Source: JBNJDW01 sp051745265
GTDB taxonomy: Bacteria > Pseudomonadota > Alphaproteobacteria > Micavibrionales > CSBR16-224
Direction of reading: 5' to 3'
Assembly (NCBI GenBank): GCA_051745265.1
Contig: JBNJDW010000002.1
Location: forward strand, 1-32,644
DNA length: 32,644 nt
Both the position numbers and the translations under genes were made by a program. Positions 25,169-32,529 of this stretch are shown here, in pieces. Position 1 is the first letter of the stretch. Each line of letters opens with the position of its first letter. The notes beneath the pieces are model-generated. The model saw only the letters and a program-made list of their open reading frames with translations, made no database searches and had not been told where the DNA came from.

Positions 25169-26021
25169 GAGATTTTTCTCCTTGTTTAGATTGTAGCTGC
25201 GATAAATAATTGGACATATGATCGTTTTTCACGAGGTCGCAGCTGTTGGCCTCGGGAAGTCCAAGGAATTCCGTCATGATTTGGTAAACTGCCATTTCCA
25301 CGACGGATCTAACGCCAAGCTGAAGCGGTTCATTTTGAATCGCGCCGGCGTTAAATTCGACCAGTGTATCTCCGAAAAAGCGGAAGACATTGGCCTCGAC
25401 CTCATGGCCGAAAATCTGTTTTTGTAAGCTTGAAACATGCTTGATCGCAAAGTTCCGGGAATCAATAACCCGAAGATCAAGGGCAACATTTATAATGACA
25501 GTTCGGGCGCCGCCGCCGATCCCTTTGACAAAAAGCTGGCTGCCGCCGCTGACGATATTGTGATTAAGCTCGGTCAGGGCCCCGACAACGATAAAATCGC
25601 TGGCCGGAAGCTTACCGTAATCCGCAATACTCCGGTTGAGACGGTTTTGTTCAGCCAGTTTGACTTCGGCCAACGGAATACGCAGATCAAGACGCTCGAC
25701 CATATGAACCTTATCAGTTTTGGAGAGCGCACTGATGACCATTTCGGACACCCCTTGTGTCAGGGCATGACCGTTTTCATCAAAGTTAATCTGCCCCGTT
25801 TTGTCCGAGACTTCACCGACAGAAAAGACGGGAAGGTTATTGGCAGGAATTTCTCCAAGACTATCAAGGCATTGACTGTAAGGTGTATCGTTGTTGGTCA
25901 CCGCAAAGGAATATGATGGTTCCACCCCTGTTATGGGATGAGAGTTCACCGAAGTACATCCGGTCAAAGTCAAGACGCCGAGAAACAGCGATAGATATTT
26001 TAATGGCTTTGAATTAGGCAC
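25146..26021 (-). CDS. hfaB: CsgG/HfaB family outer-membrane secretion lipoprotein
   Basis: A 291-residue lipoprotein; the signal ends in lipobox LTGC, with Cys22 as lipidated residue. The fold is clearly CsgG-like: 'VHMVERLDLRIPLAEVKLAEQ' (about 105-125), then 'FIVVGALTELNHNIVSGG', 'VALDLRVIDSRN' and the diagnostic 'EANVFRFFGDTLVEF' with 'NEPLQLGVRSVVEMAV'. CsgG forms a nonameric channel that exports curli subunits; HfaB does this for holdfast-anchor proteins. No CsgE, CsgF or CsgA homologue is seen here, so HfaB is the better name. The start is GTG 26021 with AAGGAAG 5 bases upstream. A polar tail of about 30 residues (260-291) extends past the CsgG core and overlaps the next gene. Confidence 0.88.
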   Translation of the reverse strand: MPNSKPLKYLSLFLGVLTLTGCTSVNSHPITGVEPSYSFAVTNNDTPYSQCLDSLGEIPANNLPVFSVGEVSDKTGQINFDENGHALTQGVSEMVISALSKTDKVHMVERLDLRIPLAEVKLAEQNRLNRSIADYGKLPASDFIVVGALTELNHNIVSGGSQLFVKGIGGGARTVIINVALDLRVIDSRNFAIKHVSSLQKQIFGHEVEANVFRFFGDTLVEFNAGAIQNEPLQLGVRSVVEMAVYQIMTEFLGLPEANSCDLVKNDHMSNYLSQLQSKQGEKSHEKTKDD

Positions 26022-26302
26022 AAGGACTTCCTTTCAAAAATTGTTCAGGTTTATTCAGATTTTTTAAAACTCGTGGTCAATCAACGGGGGCTTACCATGC
26101 GCCGTTCCCGGCGAATACGGGGTAGTGTTCTTCTATAATGGGATATGCTTTCGGGTCTTATTGCCCGAAAGGAGTACTTCCTTTGAAGGAAGTTTTTTCT
26201 TTGGTGGTCTGTAATTGATTGTGGCTTTGGGGCTCTATTTTAAATGTTAGTGAAGGGCGCGATTGATGTCCCGCCTGTTATTTATATCAAGGAGGTTTCC
26301 CG
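26022..26302. promoter_or_regulatory. Divergent intergenic region of the hfa-like locus
   Basis: About 280 bp separate the divergent hfaB-like and 176-residue-protein genes. Besides the hairpin cluster described separately (26134-26198), the right part holds a strong ribosome site AAGGAGG (26290-26296) and a small GGG...CCC pair around 26256-26273. The left part holds the hfaB ribosome site. The hfaB promoter could not be fixed by eye. Confidence 0.4.
26134..26198 (+). promoter_or_regulatory. Candidate promoter with a three-hairpin leader ending in a terminator
   Basis: TATAAT (26134-26139) predicts a start near 26146, though no good -35 is seen. Three pairings overlap in series. P1 is CTTTCGGG (26148-26155) with CCCGAAAG (26164-26171). 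P2 is AAAGGA (26168-26173) with TCCTTT (26179-26184). P3 is ACTTCCT (26176-26182) with AGGAAGT (26187-26193), followed by T's to 26198. P1 and P3 can coexist; P2 excludes both. This is the geometry of a transcription attenuator, or of a short terminated RNA of about 50 bases. It precedes the 176-residue-protein gene by about 105 bp. Confidence 0.55.
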
Positions 26303-26833
26303 ATGAAAAAGAGATCAAAACGATTATCCGTGATGCTGTACGCAGCGGCATTTCTGATTATATCCAGTACGGCCTTTACACAGATGAACAATGAACCCTA
26401 CAGCTTTAACAATGCACCGGGTGCCGGTATGAGTGTTGGTGGCAAACAGGCTATTCTGAACGAAAAAATATTCGGTCAAACACCGGATAATCTGGTGCGT
26501 GGCCCGTCCGGCCAATTGCTGGACGTGACCGAAGGGCCCGGTCATTCCGCGATCGTCAGTTATCCGGGCAATGGTGGGTTTATTCCGGGATTCAAAGGCG
26601 CTGATTTTCGCGGCGGAAATGCCGGTATGGCGGCAGGGGCTTTTAATTCCTTTTTCACGCCGTCTTATAATCGTACATCTTACGCCGCCTATTCAGCGCA
26701 GGCGTATTCACAGACAGGTCATGTGGTCAGTTCCTGGACATCGCGGGCGGTGAATGGCCCTGCGGCTTTTACGGGTACGAATTCTATAGAAAGCTGGACG
26801 GGGATGGTGCATTCCCTGCCAGATAATCCTTAA
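26303..26833 (+). CDS. Exported protein with QMNxxPxxF mature start, candidate HfaB substrate
   Basis: A 176-residue protein: basic N-terminus KKRSKR, hydrophobic core, signal cleavage near TAFT, then QMNNEPYSFNNAPG. The mature chain is rich in Gly, Asn, Ser, Tyr and Ala, lacks cysteine, and ends in an aromatic/Ser-rich part ('YAAYSAQAYSQTGHVVSSW'). This composition suits a secreted fibre or adhesin subunit. I know no family for it. It is divergent from the CsgG/HfaB-like gene, has a near-perfect ribosome site AAGGAGG six bases from the ATG, and is preceded by a hairpin leader. These points suggest high and regulated expression, as expected of an export substrate. Confidence 0.65.
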   Translation: MKKRSKRLSVMLYAAAFLIISSTAFTQMNNEPYSFNNAPGAGMSVGGKQAILNEKIFGQTPDNLVRGPSGQLLDVTEGPGHSAIVSYPGNGGFIPGFKGADFRGGNAGMAAGAFNSFFTPSYNRTSYAAYSAQAYSQTGHVVSSWTSRAVNGPAAFTGTNSIESWTGMVHSLPDNP

Positions 26834-26852
26834 TATATCTATGTAAGAAGGA

Positions 26853-27518
26853 TTATACGATTTTTAAGTCTGGAAGCTGTTCATCTTCATAGCCGTTATT
26901 CAAAGCCCAGATTGCAATCTGGGTCCGGTTGGAAACACCAAGCTGTTTAAGGATCTTCTTAATATGAACCTTGACCGTCGCTTCGGCGATATCAAGATCA
27001 TTGGCGATCATTTTATTGGACGCCCCGCTGACAAGCTTTTTGATGATTTCCTGTTCCCGCATGGAAAACCCCTGTACCGACACCGGGGTGGGATTATTAA
27101 GGCCGATAGTGTAACGGGTCAGCTCTGTTGCAAAACAGCCCGGCAAAACTTTTTCGCCAAGAAGGATTAACTGTAATGATTTTTTCAAGGCAGAGGGCGG
27201 CGTGTCATTCATCAGATATCCATCTGTACCGGCCGCAAAAGCCGCGCAGATTGTCTCCAGCCTTGAACACCCGGCCAAGGTCACAATGTAGCTTTGCGGG
27301 AACGTGTCTTTGACAGTTTTAATCGTCGTTTCCGGCTTGGGTGTATCGGAGATTTCACCAATGATGAATAAGGTGCAGGATTGATGTTCAACGGCTGGGT
27401 GGAGGTCTTCTAAACTTTTAAAGTCACCAATGATTTGATAGCCTTCTTCGTCTAAAAGGGCTTTTAATCCTTCTTTGGTCAGGGCGTTCTTCTCCAATAT
27501 GCAAACTGTGTTTGTCAT
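26853..27518 (-). CDS. LuxR/NarL-type regulator with degenerate receiver
   Basis: A 221-residue two-domain protein. Residues 1-130 follow the receiver fold, but the key residues are missing. The acidic pair near the first strand reads EK in 'CILEKNAL'. No Asp stands at the phosphorylation site ('LFIIGEIS'). The conserved Lys in GYLLKD is Asn ('GYLMND'). The C-terminal LuxR helix-turn-helix (about 150-210) is intact: 'FSMREQEIIKKLVSGASNKM' then 'IAEATVKVHIKKIL'. It may therefore act without phosphorylation or bind a ligand, as CsgD and VpsT do. It is convergent with the 176-residue-protein gene (19-base gap), so a role in controlling the hfa-like locus is plausible. Confidence 0.85.
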   Translation of the reverse strand: MTNTVCILEKNALTKEGLKALLDEEGYQIIGDFKSLEDLHPAVEHQSCTLFIIGEISDTPKPETTIKTVKDTFPQSYIVTLAGCSRLETICAAFAAGTDGYLMNDTPPSALKKSLQLILLGEKVLPGCFATELTRYTIGLNNPTPVSVQGFSMREQEIIKKLVSGASNKMIANDLDIAEATVKVHIKKILKQLGVSNRTQIAIWALNNGYEDEQLPDLKIV

Positions 27519-27626
27519 GCGTATTCCTAATATGAATGGAATTAAATATTAAATATATGAGTGAGCAAATAGATTTTGCGTGTCACAGGTTCCGTCAAAA
27601 CGCTTAAAGGTTGAAGCCAGATGTGT

Positions 27627-28457
27627 TTATCCCGCCTGCATATCCATGCGTCGCTGTAATTGCAGATACCAGCGATAGGCAATCCAGACAGCCGCGGTCA
27701 GATAAGGCAGGGCGCCCATGACCCACATGATCAGCCCGGCGAGCTGTTGATCGGACAGGTTTCTTGAAGCCCCGTAAAGCGGTTCCGGCGAAAAGGTTAA
27801 AAGCGCGCCCAGAAAGCCGGTGTGCATTAAGGTGAACAGCACGGCCAGCAAGGCCCAGGGGGCGCGATATCGGGTGCTTTTTAATACAGCCCACCAGAAT
27901 AAACCGGCACTCAGCAGGAAACAGGCATGTTCAAATATATGCCACCAGGGATTTTCTAACGCCAGTGTATAGAAATAAGGCAGATGCCAGAACCAGATCA
28001 CCGCGCCATGAATATAGGCGGTTATCATCGGATGATGGGTCAATCTGAGCAATGGTTTGGCAATCCAGATGATGATTGTGCCGCCACCGGTGATCATTTG
28101 GGGCAGAGGGCGGCTCAGCACCCAGAGCGGGGCGATGATCACCATTAATAACATATGCTGGGTCATATGGGCCGCTTCATTGGTTTCGGCCCATTCATCA
28201 AGCGGTCCTAAAACGGCAAACGCACATAGGATCAGGGCGGCATGAAAACACAATATCCGCAAAGCATCTGGCGGTTTACGTTTGGCGCCTGTCAGGTAAA
28301 TCCCCCAGAACAGAGCCAGCAGAAAAATGCTGATAAAAGCGGAGATCTTTTCCGGCCCGTTATTTGAGGTCAGTGGGCTGTGGGCCATGGCCGCCTGACT
28401 GTAAAGCAGGCCAAATCCAAGGATCAGTATGGAAAGGCTGGTTTTGATCACAAGCAT
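27627..28457 (-). CDS. CtaG-like cytochrome c oxidase assembly membrane protein
   Basis: A 276-residue multi-spanning protein of the caa3-type CtaG family: 'AHMTQHMLLMVIIAPLWVLS', 'GAVIWFWHLPYFYTLAL', 'FEHACFLLSAGLFWW' and 'LMHTGFLGALLTFS' carry the conserved histidines. Members aid copper insertion and maturation of cytochrome c oxidase. ATG 28457 overlaps the end of the preceding small-protein gene by 10 bases; an upstream reading of 45 extra codons would lie inside that gene. A signal-like N-terminus ends near MAHSPLTS. It is the last gene of the oxidase operon. Confidence 0.85.
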   Translation of the reverse strand: MLVIKTSLSILILGFGLLYSQAAMAHSPLTSNNGPEKISAFISIFLLALFWGIYLTGAKRKPPDALRILCFHAALILCAFAVLGPLDEWAETNEAAHMTQHMLLMVIIAPLWVLSRPLPQMITGGGTIIIWIAKPLLRLTHHPMITAYIHGAVIWFWHLPYFYTLALENPWWHIFEHACFLLSAGLFWWAVLKSTRYRAPWALLAVLFTLMHTGFLGALLTFSPEPLYGASRNLSDQQLAGLIMWVMGALPYLTAAVWIAYRWYLQLQRRMDMQAG

Positions 28458-28798
28458 GGCGGTAACAAGAGTGTCGGCAGGCCGATGGCCAGGGTGGCAA
28501 TAGCTGCGGCCAGATAAAGGGCCGCAGAAACATGTAAGGTAAAGGCATGCTGTCTGATATGTTTTCCGGTTGGTTTCGGGCTGCGCCAACAACGAAAGGA
28601 CAAAGTGAGCAGCACGGCAAAAATCAGCACCGTAAAGATTAGCAGGACAATATTAATCCAGCTTAGCGGTCCAAGGCTTGTCGGGGATGAAGTGATCTGA
28701 CAGGCCACTGACAAGCCGCCATAGATGGTAATGAACCAGAGGCTCCAGATTATCAGCCCGATCATCAGATGCAGCGGATGCGTAAAAGCGAATTTCAT
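28448..28798 (-). CDS. Small three-helix membrane protein of the oxidase operon
   Basis: A 116-residue protein with three hydrophobic segments (about residues 8-32, 47-70 and 89-112). I do not recognise a family. It sits between the fused oxidase subunit and CtaG, with its ATG overlapping the stop of the former (ATGA) after GGGAGG, and its end overlapping ctaG. The tight coupling suggests an accessory subunit or assembly partner of the oxidase. Confidence 0.7.
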   Translation of the reverse strand: MKFAFTHPLHLMIGLIIWSLWFITIYGGLSVACQITSSPTSLGPLSWINIVLLIFTVLIFAVLLTLSFRCWRSPKPTGKHIRQHAFTLHVSAALYLAAAIATLAIGLPTLLLPPCL

Positions 28799-31302
28799 AC
28801 GACCTCCCATGCCATGGGTAACAACAGCACAAAGGCAGCAACAGCCGTCCAGAATATGCCCAGCGTATAAAGCCAGAACAAGCGCAGCACGACCGGTTCA
28901 TAGGGCAGGCCTGCACCGACATAGCCAAACCTGACCCGGCAGGCCTGCATAACGGTCAGGATCACCGAAAATCCACTATGTATAAGCAGGTAATAAAACA
29001 TAACGCTGAGCACGGAATCATGCGCTGTTTGCGTGGGCTGAAGATCGGCGCCGATAAAAACCCATACCAGCAGAATAAAGTGAAGCAGTCCTAATCCTGC
29101 GATCATAGAGAACCGAGAACCAAGGCCATCGGCCTTGCCCTGCTTTAAATTTCTCACGGTTCGTGTATACAGCCAAGTGGCAAGGCTGAGTATAATACCG
29201 CTACCGAGCAAGGCGATAAAATCAATCGGGCTGTCTGAAGGCGCCGCCCATAAAGGTGCCACCGTCCATAAATACAGCCATCCGAACAACAGGGATAAAT
29301 ACAGTGTTCCATTTGCCAGTAAGGCTGTGCCCATCCCCCATAATCCGGGGCCGCTGACAGTGCGCGAATGTAATGGCGGGTGGGTTGGCTCATCCTTGGT
29401 CACCGGCGCTGCCACCGGATGCGCGCCGTTCTGCCAGCTCCAGCGTAACAGCAGGAAAACCGATAGGGCGGTGGCAAACAGGGCGAGGATATATGTTTTG
29501 AATAACAGGCTGAGGCAGAGCGCCGCCAAAGCAAGCCCGGCTTGAAAAGGCAGCCAAGAATTGGTCGGTAGATGAATAATTTCCTGAATACGGCCCGTGA
29601 CCGGATTGGATCCGATTGTCTCCCGCCGGCCATGCTCAGCACTGGCCAGATGGTGTTTTCCGGCTGCCATGTTTTCCGGCAAGTCGGCTTGATCCCAGAG
29701 CGGATGACGGCTTTTTAGTGTCGGCAGGCTGGTGAAATTATAATTATTGGGTGGTATCGGCGTGGCCCATTCCAGCGTATCGGCATGCCACGGGTTTGGT
29801 TTCGCTGATTTACCAAAACGGAAATGCAGAATGAAATCAAGCAGGATAACCGCAATGCCCAGAGCCATGACAAAACCGCCGATTGAGGACAGAAGGTTCA
29901 GGTGGCTCCAGCCTATATCGGCTTCATATGTATAGCTGCGCCGCGGCATACCCAGAAGGCCGGTCACATGCATAAGAAGGAAGGTCAGGTTAAAGCCGCC
30001 AAAGGTCAGCCAGAATCCAAGCCGTCCCAATTTTTCAGAGGAGACCCGGCCCGAGAAATGCGGCAGCCAGTAATAAAGCCCGGCCATCAGCGGGAAAAAC
30101 ATGCCGCCGACCAGAACATAATGCATATGGGCGACGACAAAATGGGTATCATGAACCTGCCAGTTAAACGGCACCAGCGCCAGCATAACGCCGGTCAGCC
30201 CCCCGGCAACAAAGATGACCAGAAAGCCGAATATCCACAACATTGGCAAGCTGTATCTGACGCGCCCGGTCCAAAGCGTACCCAGCCAGGCAAACAGCTG
30301 AATACCCGTGGGCACGGCAATCATCATACTGGCGACCGAGAAAAAGGCCTGCGCTAGCTGCGGTATACCTACGGTAAACATGTGATGGACCCAAAGCCCG
30401 AAACTAATAAATCCGGTAAGGATGATCGACAGGACAATCCAGCGATATCCCAGAATAGGACGATTGGCAAAGACCGGAATCAAGGTCGAGACAATGCCGG
30501 CGGCCGGCAGAAATAAAAGATAAACCTCAGGATGGCCGAACAGCCAGAACAGATGCTGCCAGAGCAGGGGATCCCCGCCGCCGTCAACATCGAAAAAGAT
30601 CATGCCCGCGGCCCGTTCAAGTTCCAGCAGAATACTGGCCAGAATCAGCGGTGGAAAACCGAAAATAATCATCAATGACATGGCCAGAATATACCAGCAG
30701 AAGATCGGCATTTGACGCAGATTCATACCGTCTGTCCGGCTGCGCATGATGGAGACGAACAGTTCGACCCCGGCTGAAATCGCTGAAATTTCGACAAAGG
30801 TAATCCCCAGCAGCCAGAAATCAGCACCCCTATCCGGCGAATATGTTGCGCCGCTTAAGGGTGTATACATGAACCAGCCGGTATCGGGTGCAGCGCCGAA
30901 AAACAGGCTGGAAAGAATGATCAGCCCGCCAAACAGATAACAGAAATAGCCAAAGGCACTTAACCGTGGAAAGACCAGATCACGCGCACCGATCATTTTG
31001 GGGATCAGATACATTGATAAGCCTTCGAGCACCGGAATGGCAAACAAAAACATCATCACCGTGCCATGCATGGTAAAGGCCTGACTGTAAAATTCGGCGG
31101 TCACAATGTCTTGATTGGGCTGCGCCAGTTGCGTGCGCATCAGCATGGCCAGCAGACCGCCAACCAGAAAGAAACACATGCCGGTGATCATAAAACGTAT
31201 ACCCACCGTGGTATGGTTGACCGCCGCCAGCCGGCCCCATCCGGGCAGGTTGGCCCAGACCTGATCAAGGTTTTTATGCGGTTTTTGGGCGCTGTTATTC
31301 AT
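28795..31302 (-). CDS. ctaD: Fused cytochrome c oxidase subunits I and III (CtaD-CtaE)
   Basis: An 835-residue membrane protein. Residues 1-550 are haem-copper oxidase subunit I. 'FTMHGTVMMFLF' carries the low-spin haem histidine; 'WLFGHPEVYLL' carries the CuB His, the D-channel Glu and the cross-linked Tyr of A1-type oxidases; 'HHMFTVG' carries two CuB ligands; 'THFVVAHMHYVLVGG' carries the high- and low-spin haem ligands. The end of this part, 'DTLEWATPIPPNNYNF', is where separate CtaD proteins normally terminate. A linker and about 240 residues with several helices follow ('GPGLWGMGTALLANGTLYLS', 'DSVLSVMFYYLLIHSGFSV'), equivalent to subunit III. The start overlaps the end of the subunit II gene by 8 bases. 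It reduces O2 to water at the end of aerobic respiration. Confidence 0.93.
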   Translation of the reverse strand: MNNSAQKPHKNLDQVWANLPGWGRLAAVNHTTVGIRFMITGMCFFLVGGLLAMLMRTQLAQPNQDIVTAEFYSQAFTMHGTVMMFLFAIPVLEGLSMYLIPKMIGARDLVFPRLSAFGYFCYLFGGLIILSSLFFGAAPDTGWFMYTPLSGATYSPDRGADFWLLGITFVEISAISAGVELFVSIMRSRTDGMNLRQMPIFCWYILAMSLMIIFGFPPLILASILLELERAAGMIFFDVDGGGDPLLWQHLFWLFGHPEVYLLFLPAAGIVSTLIPVFANRPILGYRWIVLSIILTGFISFGLWVHHMFTVGIPQLAQAFFSVASMMIAVPTGIQLFAWLGTLWTGRVRYSLPMLWIFGFLVIFVAGGLTGVMLALVPFNWQVHDTHFVVAHMHYVLVGGMFFPLMAGLYYWLPHFSGRVSSEKLGRLGFWLTFGGFNLTFLLMHVTGLLGMPRRSYTYEADIGWSHLNLLSSIGGFVMALGIAVILLDFILHFRFGKSAKPNPWHADTLEWATPIPPNNYNFTSLPTLKSRHPLWDQADLPENMAAGKHHLASAEHGRRETIGSNPVTGRIQEIIHLPTNSWLPFQAGLALAALCLSLLFKTYILALFATALSVFLLLRWSWQNGAHPVAAPVTKDEPTHPPLHSRTVSGPGLWGMGTALLANGTLYLSLLFGWLYLWTVAPLWAAPSDSPIDFIALLGSGIILSLATWLYTRTVRNLKQGKADGLGSRFSMIAGLGLLHFILLVWVFIGADLQPTQTAHDSVLSVMFYYLLIHSGFSVILTVMQACRVRFGYVGAGLPYEPVVLRLFWLYTLGIFWTAVAAFVLLLPMAWEVV

Positions 31303-32011
31303 TTTGCCTGTCCTTTAACCATCTTTCGAAATCTTCCGGCGTATGGGCTTTGACAGTGAATTTCATATGGGCGTGATCAACGCCGCAGAATTCGGCGCAT
31401 TGTCCACCATACAGGCCCGGCTGATCGGCTTCAATACGCAGGGTATTTACGCGGCCGGGGATGGTGTCCATTTTACCGGCCATACGCGGTATCCAGAAAG
31501 AATGAATAACATCGGCTGTTGTCAGGTTTATATTCACCGGCACCCCGGCCGGAATATGCAGTTCGTCAATAAGTTCGATACCAGTGCCCGGATAGCTGAC
31601 CTCCCACTGCCATTGTCGGCCTGTGATATCTATCTGCAATACATCGCCTTCCGCCGAAGGCAGGGGCAGCATTCTGTGCCCGGCGGGGATGCCGAAAAAC
31701 AGGATGATAATAATACTGATCACAGGTAAAACGATGCCACCTCCCAAAATCCATCGGTTTTGGATCTTTCGGGCTTCGGTATCATGAATTATCCGTTTTG
31801 GATCGCGGCGCAACGCATAAACCCATAAAGCAATAACAAGGACCAGTACCAGCGTAAAGAATGCAAACATACCCCACCATAGAAAAGCTGCATCCTGTGC
31901 GGCGGGTCCGGCAGGGTCCAGCATGGAATAAGGGCCGCTACAGGCGGTGAGCATGAAAAAACTGGAAATAATTGTCAGGACTGATAGTCTTTTTGTCGAC
32001 TGCTCTGAAAT
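31295..32011 (-). CDS. ctaC: Cytochrome c oxidase subunit II (lipoprotein)
   Basis: Subunit II accepts electrons from cytochrome c through the CuA centre. The CuA motif is complete: an upstream His in 'VIHSFWIPRMAGKMDTIPGR', then 'GGQCAEFCGVDHAHMKF' with Cys-x3-Cys, His and Met. Two membrane helices ('FTLVLVLVIALWVYAL', 'VLPVISIIIILFFGI') anchor it, and it lacks a fused cytochrome c domain. A lipoprotein signal ends in LTAC. The start is unclear: KRLSVLTIISSFFMLTAC is preceded by no ATG, GTG or TTG until GTG 32077 or ATG 32086, which would overlap the divergent DUF2231 gene. I give the interval to a possible ATT at 32011; ATG 31954 would cut off the signal. Confidence 0.85.
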   Translation of the reverse strand: MSEQSTKRLSVLTIISSFFMLTACSGPYSMLDPAGPAAQDAAFLWWGMFAFFTLVLVLVIALWVYALRRDPKRIIHDTEARKIQNRWILGGGIVLPVISIIIILFFGIPAGHRMLPLPSAEGDVLQIDITGRQWQWEVSYPGTGIELIDELHIPAGVPVNINLTTADVIHSFWIPRMAGKMDTIPGRVNTLRIEADQPGLYGGQCAEFCGVDHAHMKFTVKAHTPEDFERWLKDRQNE

Positions 32012-32032
32012 GCGAAAGATCTGAGGTAAATC

Positions 32033-32485
32033 ATGGAGCTGGAACCCATTGACAGCCGGATGTCGATACGGGGACACCCGATCCATTCCATGCTGGTGCA
32101 CTTCCCTGTGGCAGCGCTTTTGGGATTGATCGCAACGGATGGTGCCTTTCTTTATACTCAGGATTTTTTCTGGGCCCGGGCCAGCCTTTGGTTGGCGGGG
32201 GTTGGCGCAATCGGTGGCTGGATTTCCGGTCTGGTTGGTTTTATTGATCTTGTCAGTGTGCGCAATATCCGCCGTCTTATTACAGGCTGGTGCCATGCGG
32301 TGCTTGCCGTTTTGCTGTTGTCGCTGGCCTCGTTTAACTGGTTGCTGCGTGTCGGTGATGCCGGTGCATCGATTATGCCGATGGGCTTTTATATCTCGTT
32401 GTTGTCCGGTTTTGTCATGGCGGTGACCGCCAATCTTGGCGGGCGTCTGGTCTATGAGCATGCCGTCGGTGTGAAAACGGAATAA
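32033..32485 (+). CDS. DUF2231 family membrane protein
   Basis: A 150-residue protein with four helices. The N-terminal 'RGHPIHSMLVHFPVAALLG' is the hallmark of DUF2231, with conserved histidines before and inside the first helix. Further helices lie at about residues 50-72, 82-105 and 115-138. The function is unknown, though such proteins are often found near respiratory or haem genes, as here. GAGG lies 6 bases before the ATG. It is divergent from the subunit II gene. Confidence 0.85.
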   Translation: MELEPIDSRMSIRGHPIHSMLVHFPVAALLGLIATDGAFLYTQDFFWARASLWLAGVGAIGGWISGLVGFIDLVSVRNIRRLITGWCHAVLAVLLLSLASFNWLLRVGDAGASIMPMGFYISLLSGFVMAVTANLGGRLVYEHAVGVKTE

Positions 32486-32506
32486 GCCTGTCGCGGCTGT
32501 TTTTTT
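32485..32506 (+). terminator. Weak candidate terminator after the DUF2231 gene
   Basis: AGCC (32485-32488) pairs with GGCT (32495-32498) around a six-base loop, then a G and seven T's (32500-32506). The stem is only 4 bp, so the call rests mostly on the T-run and the position between convergent genes. Confidence 0.4.
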
Positions 32507-32529
32507 GACGGCGCGATGTATAAGCTGCA

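Noticed and set aside
26174..26198. Hairpin upstream of the 176-residue-protein gene as the terminator of the hfaB-like gene
   Set aside because: The T-run is on the plus strand and lies upstream of the divergent hfaB-like gene, so it cannot terminate it.
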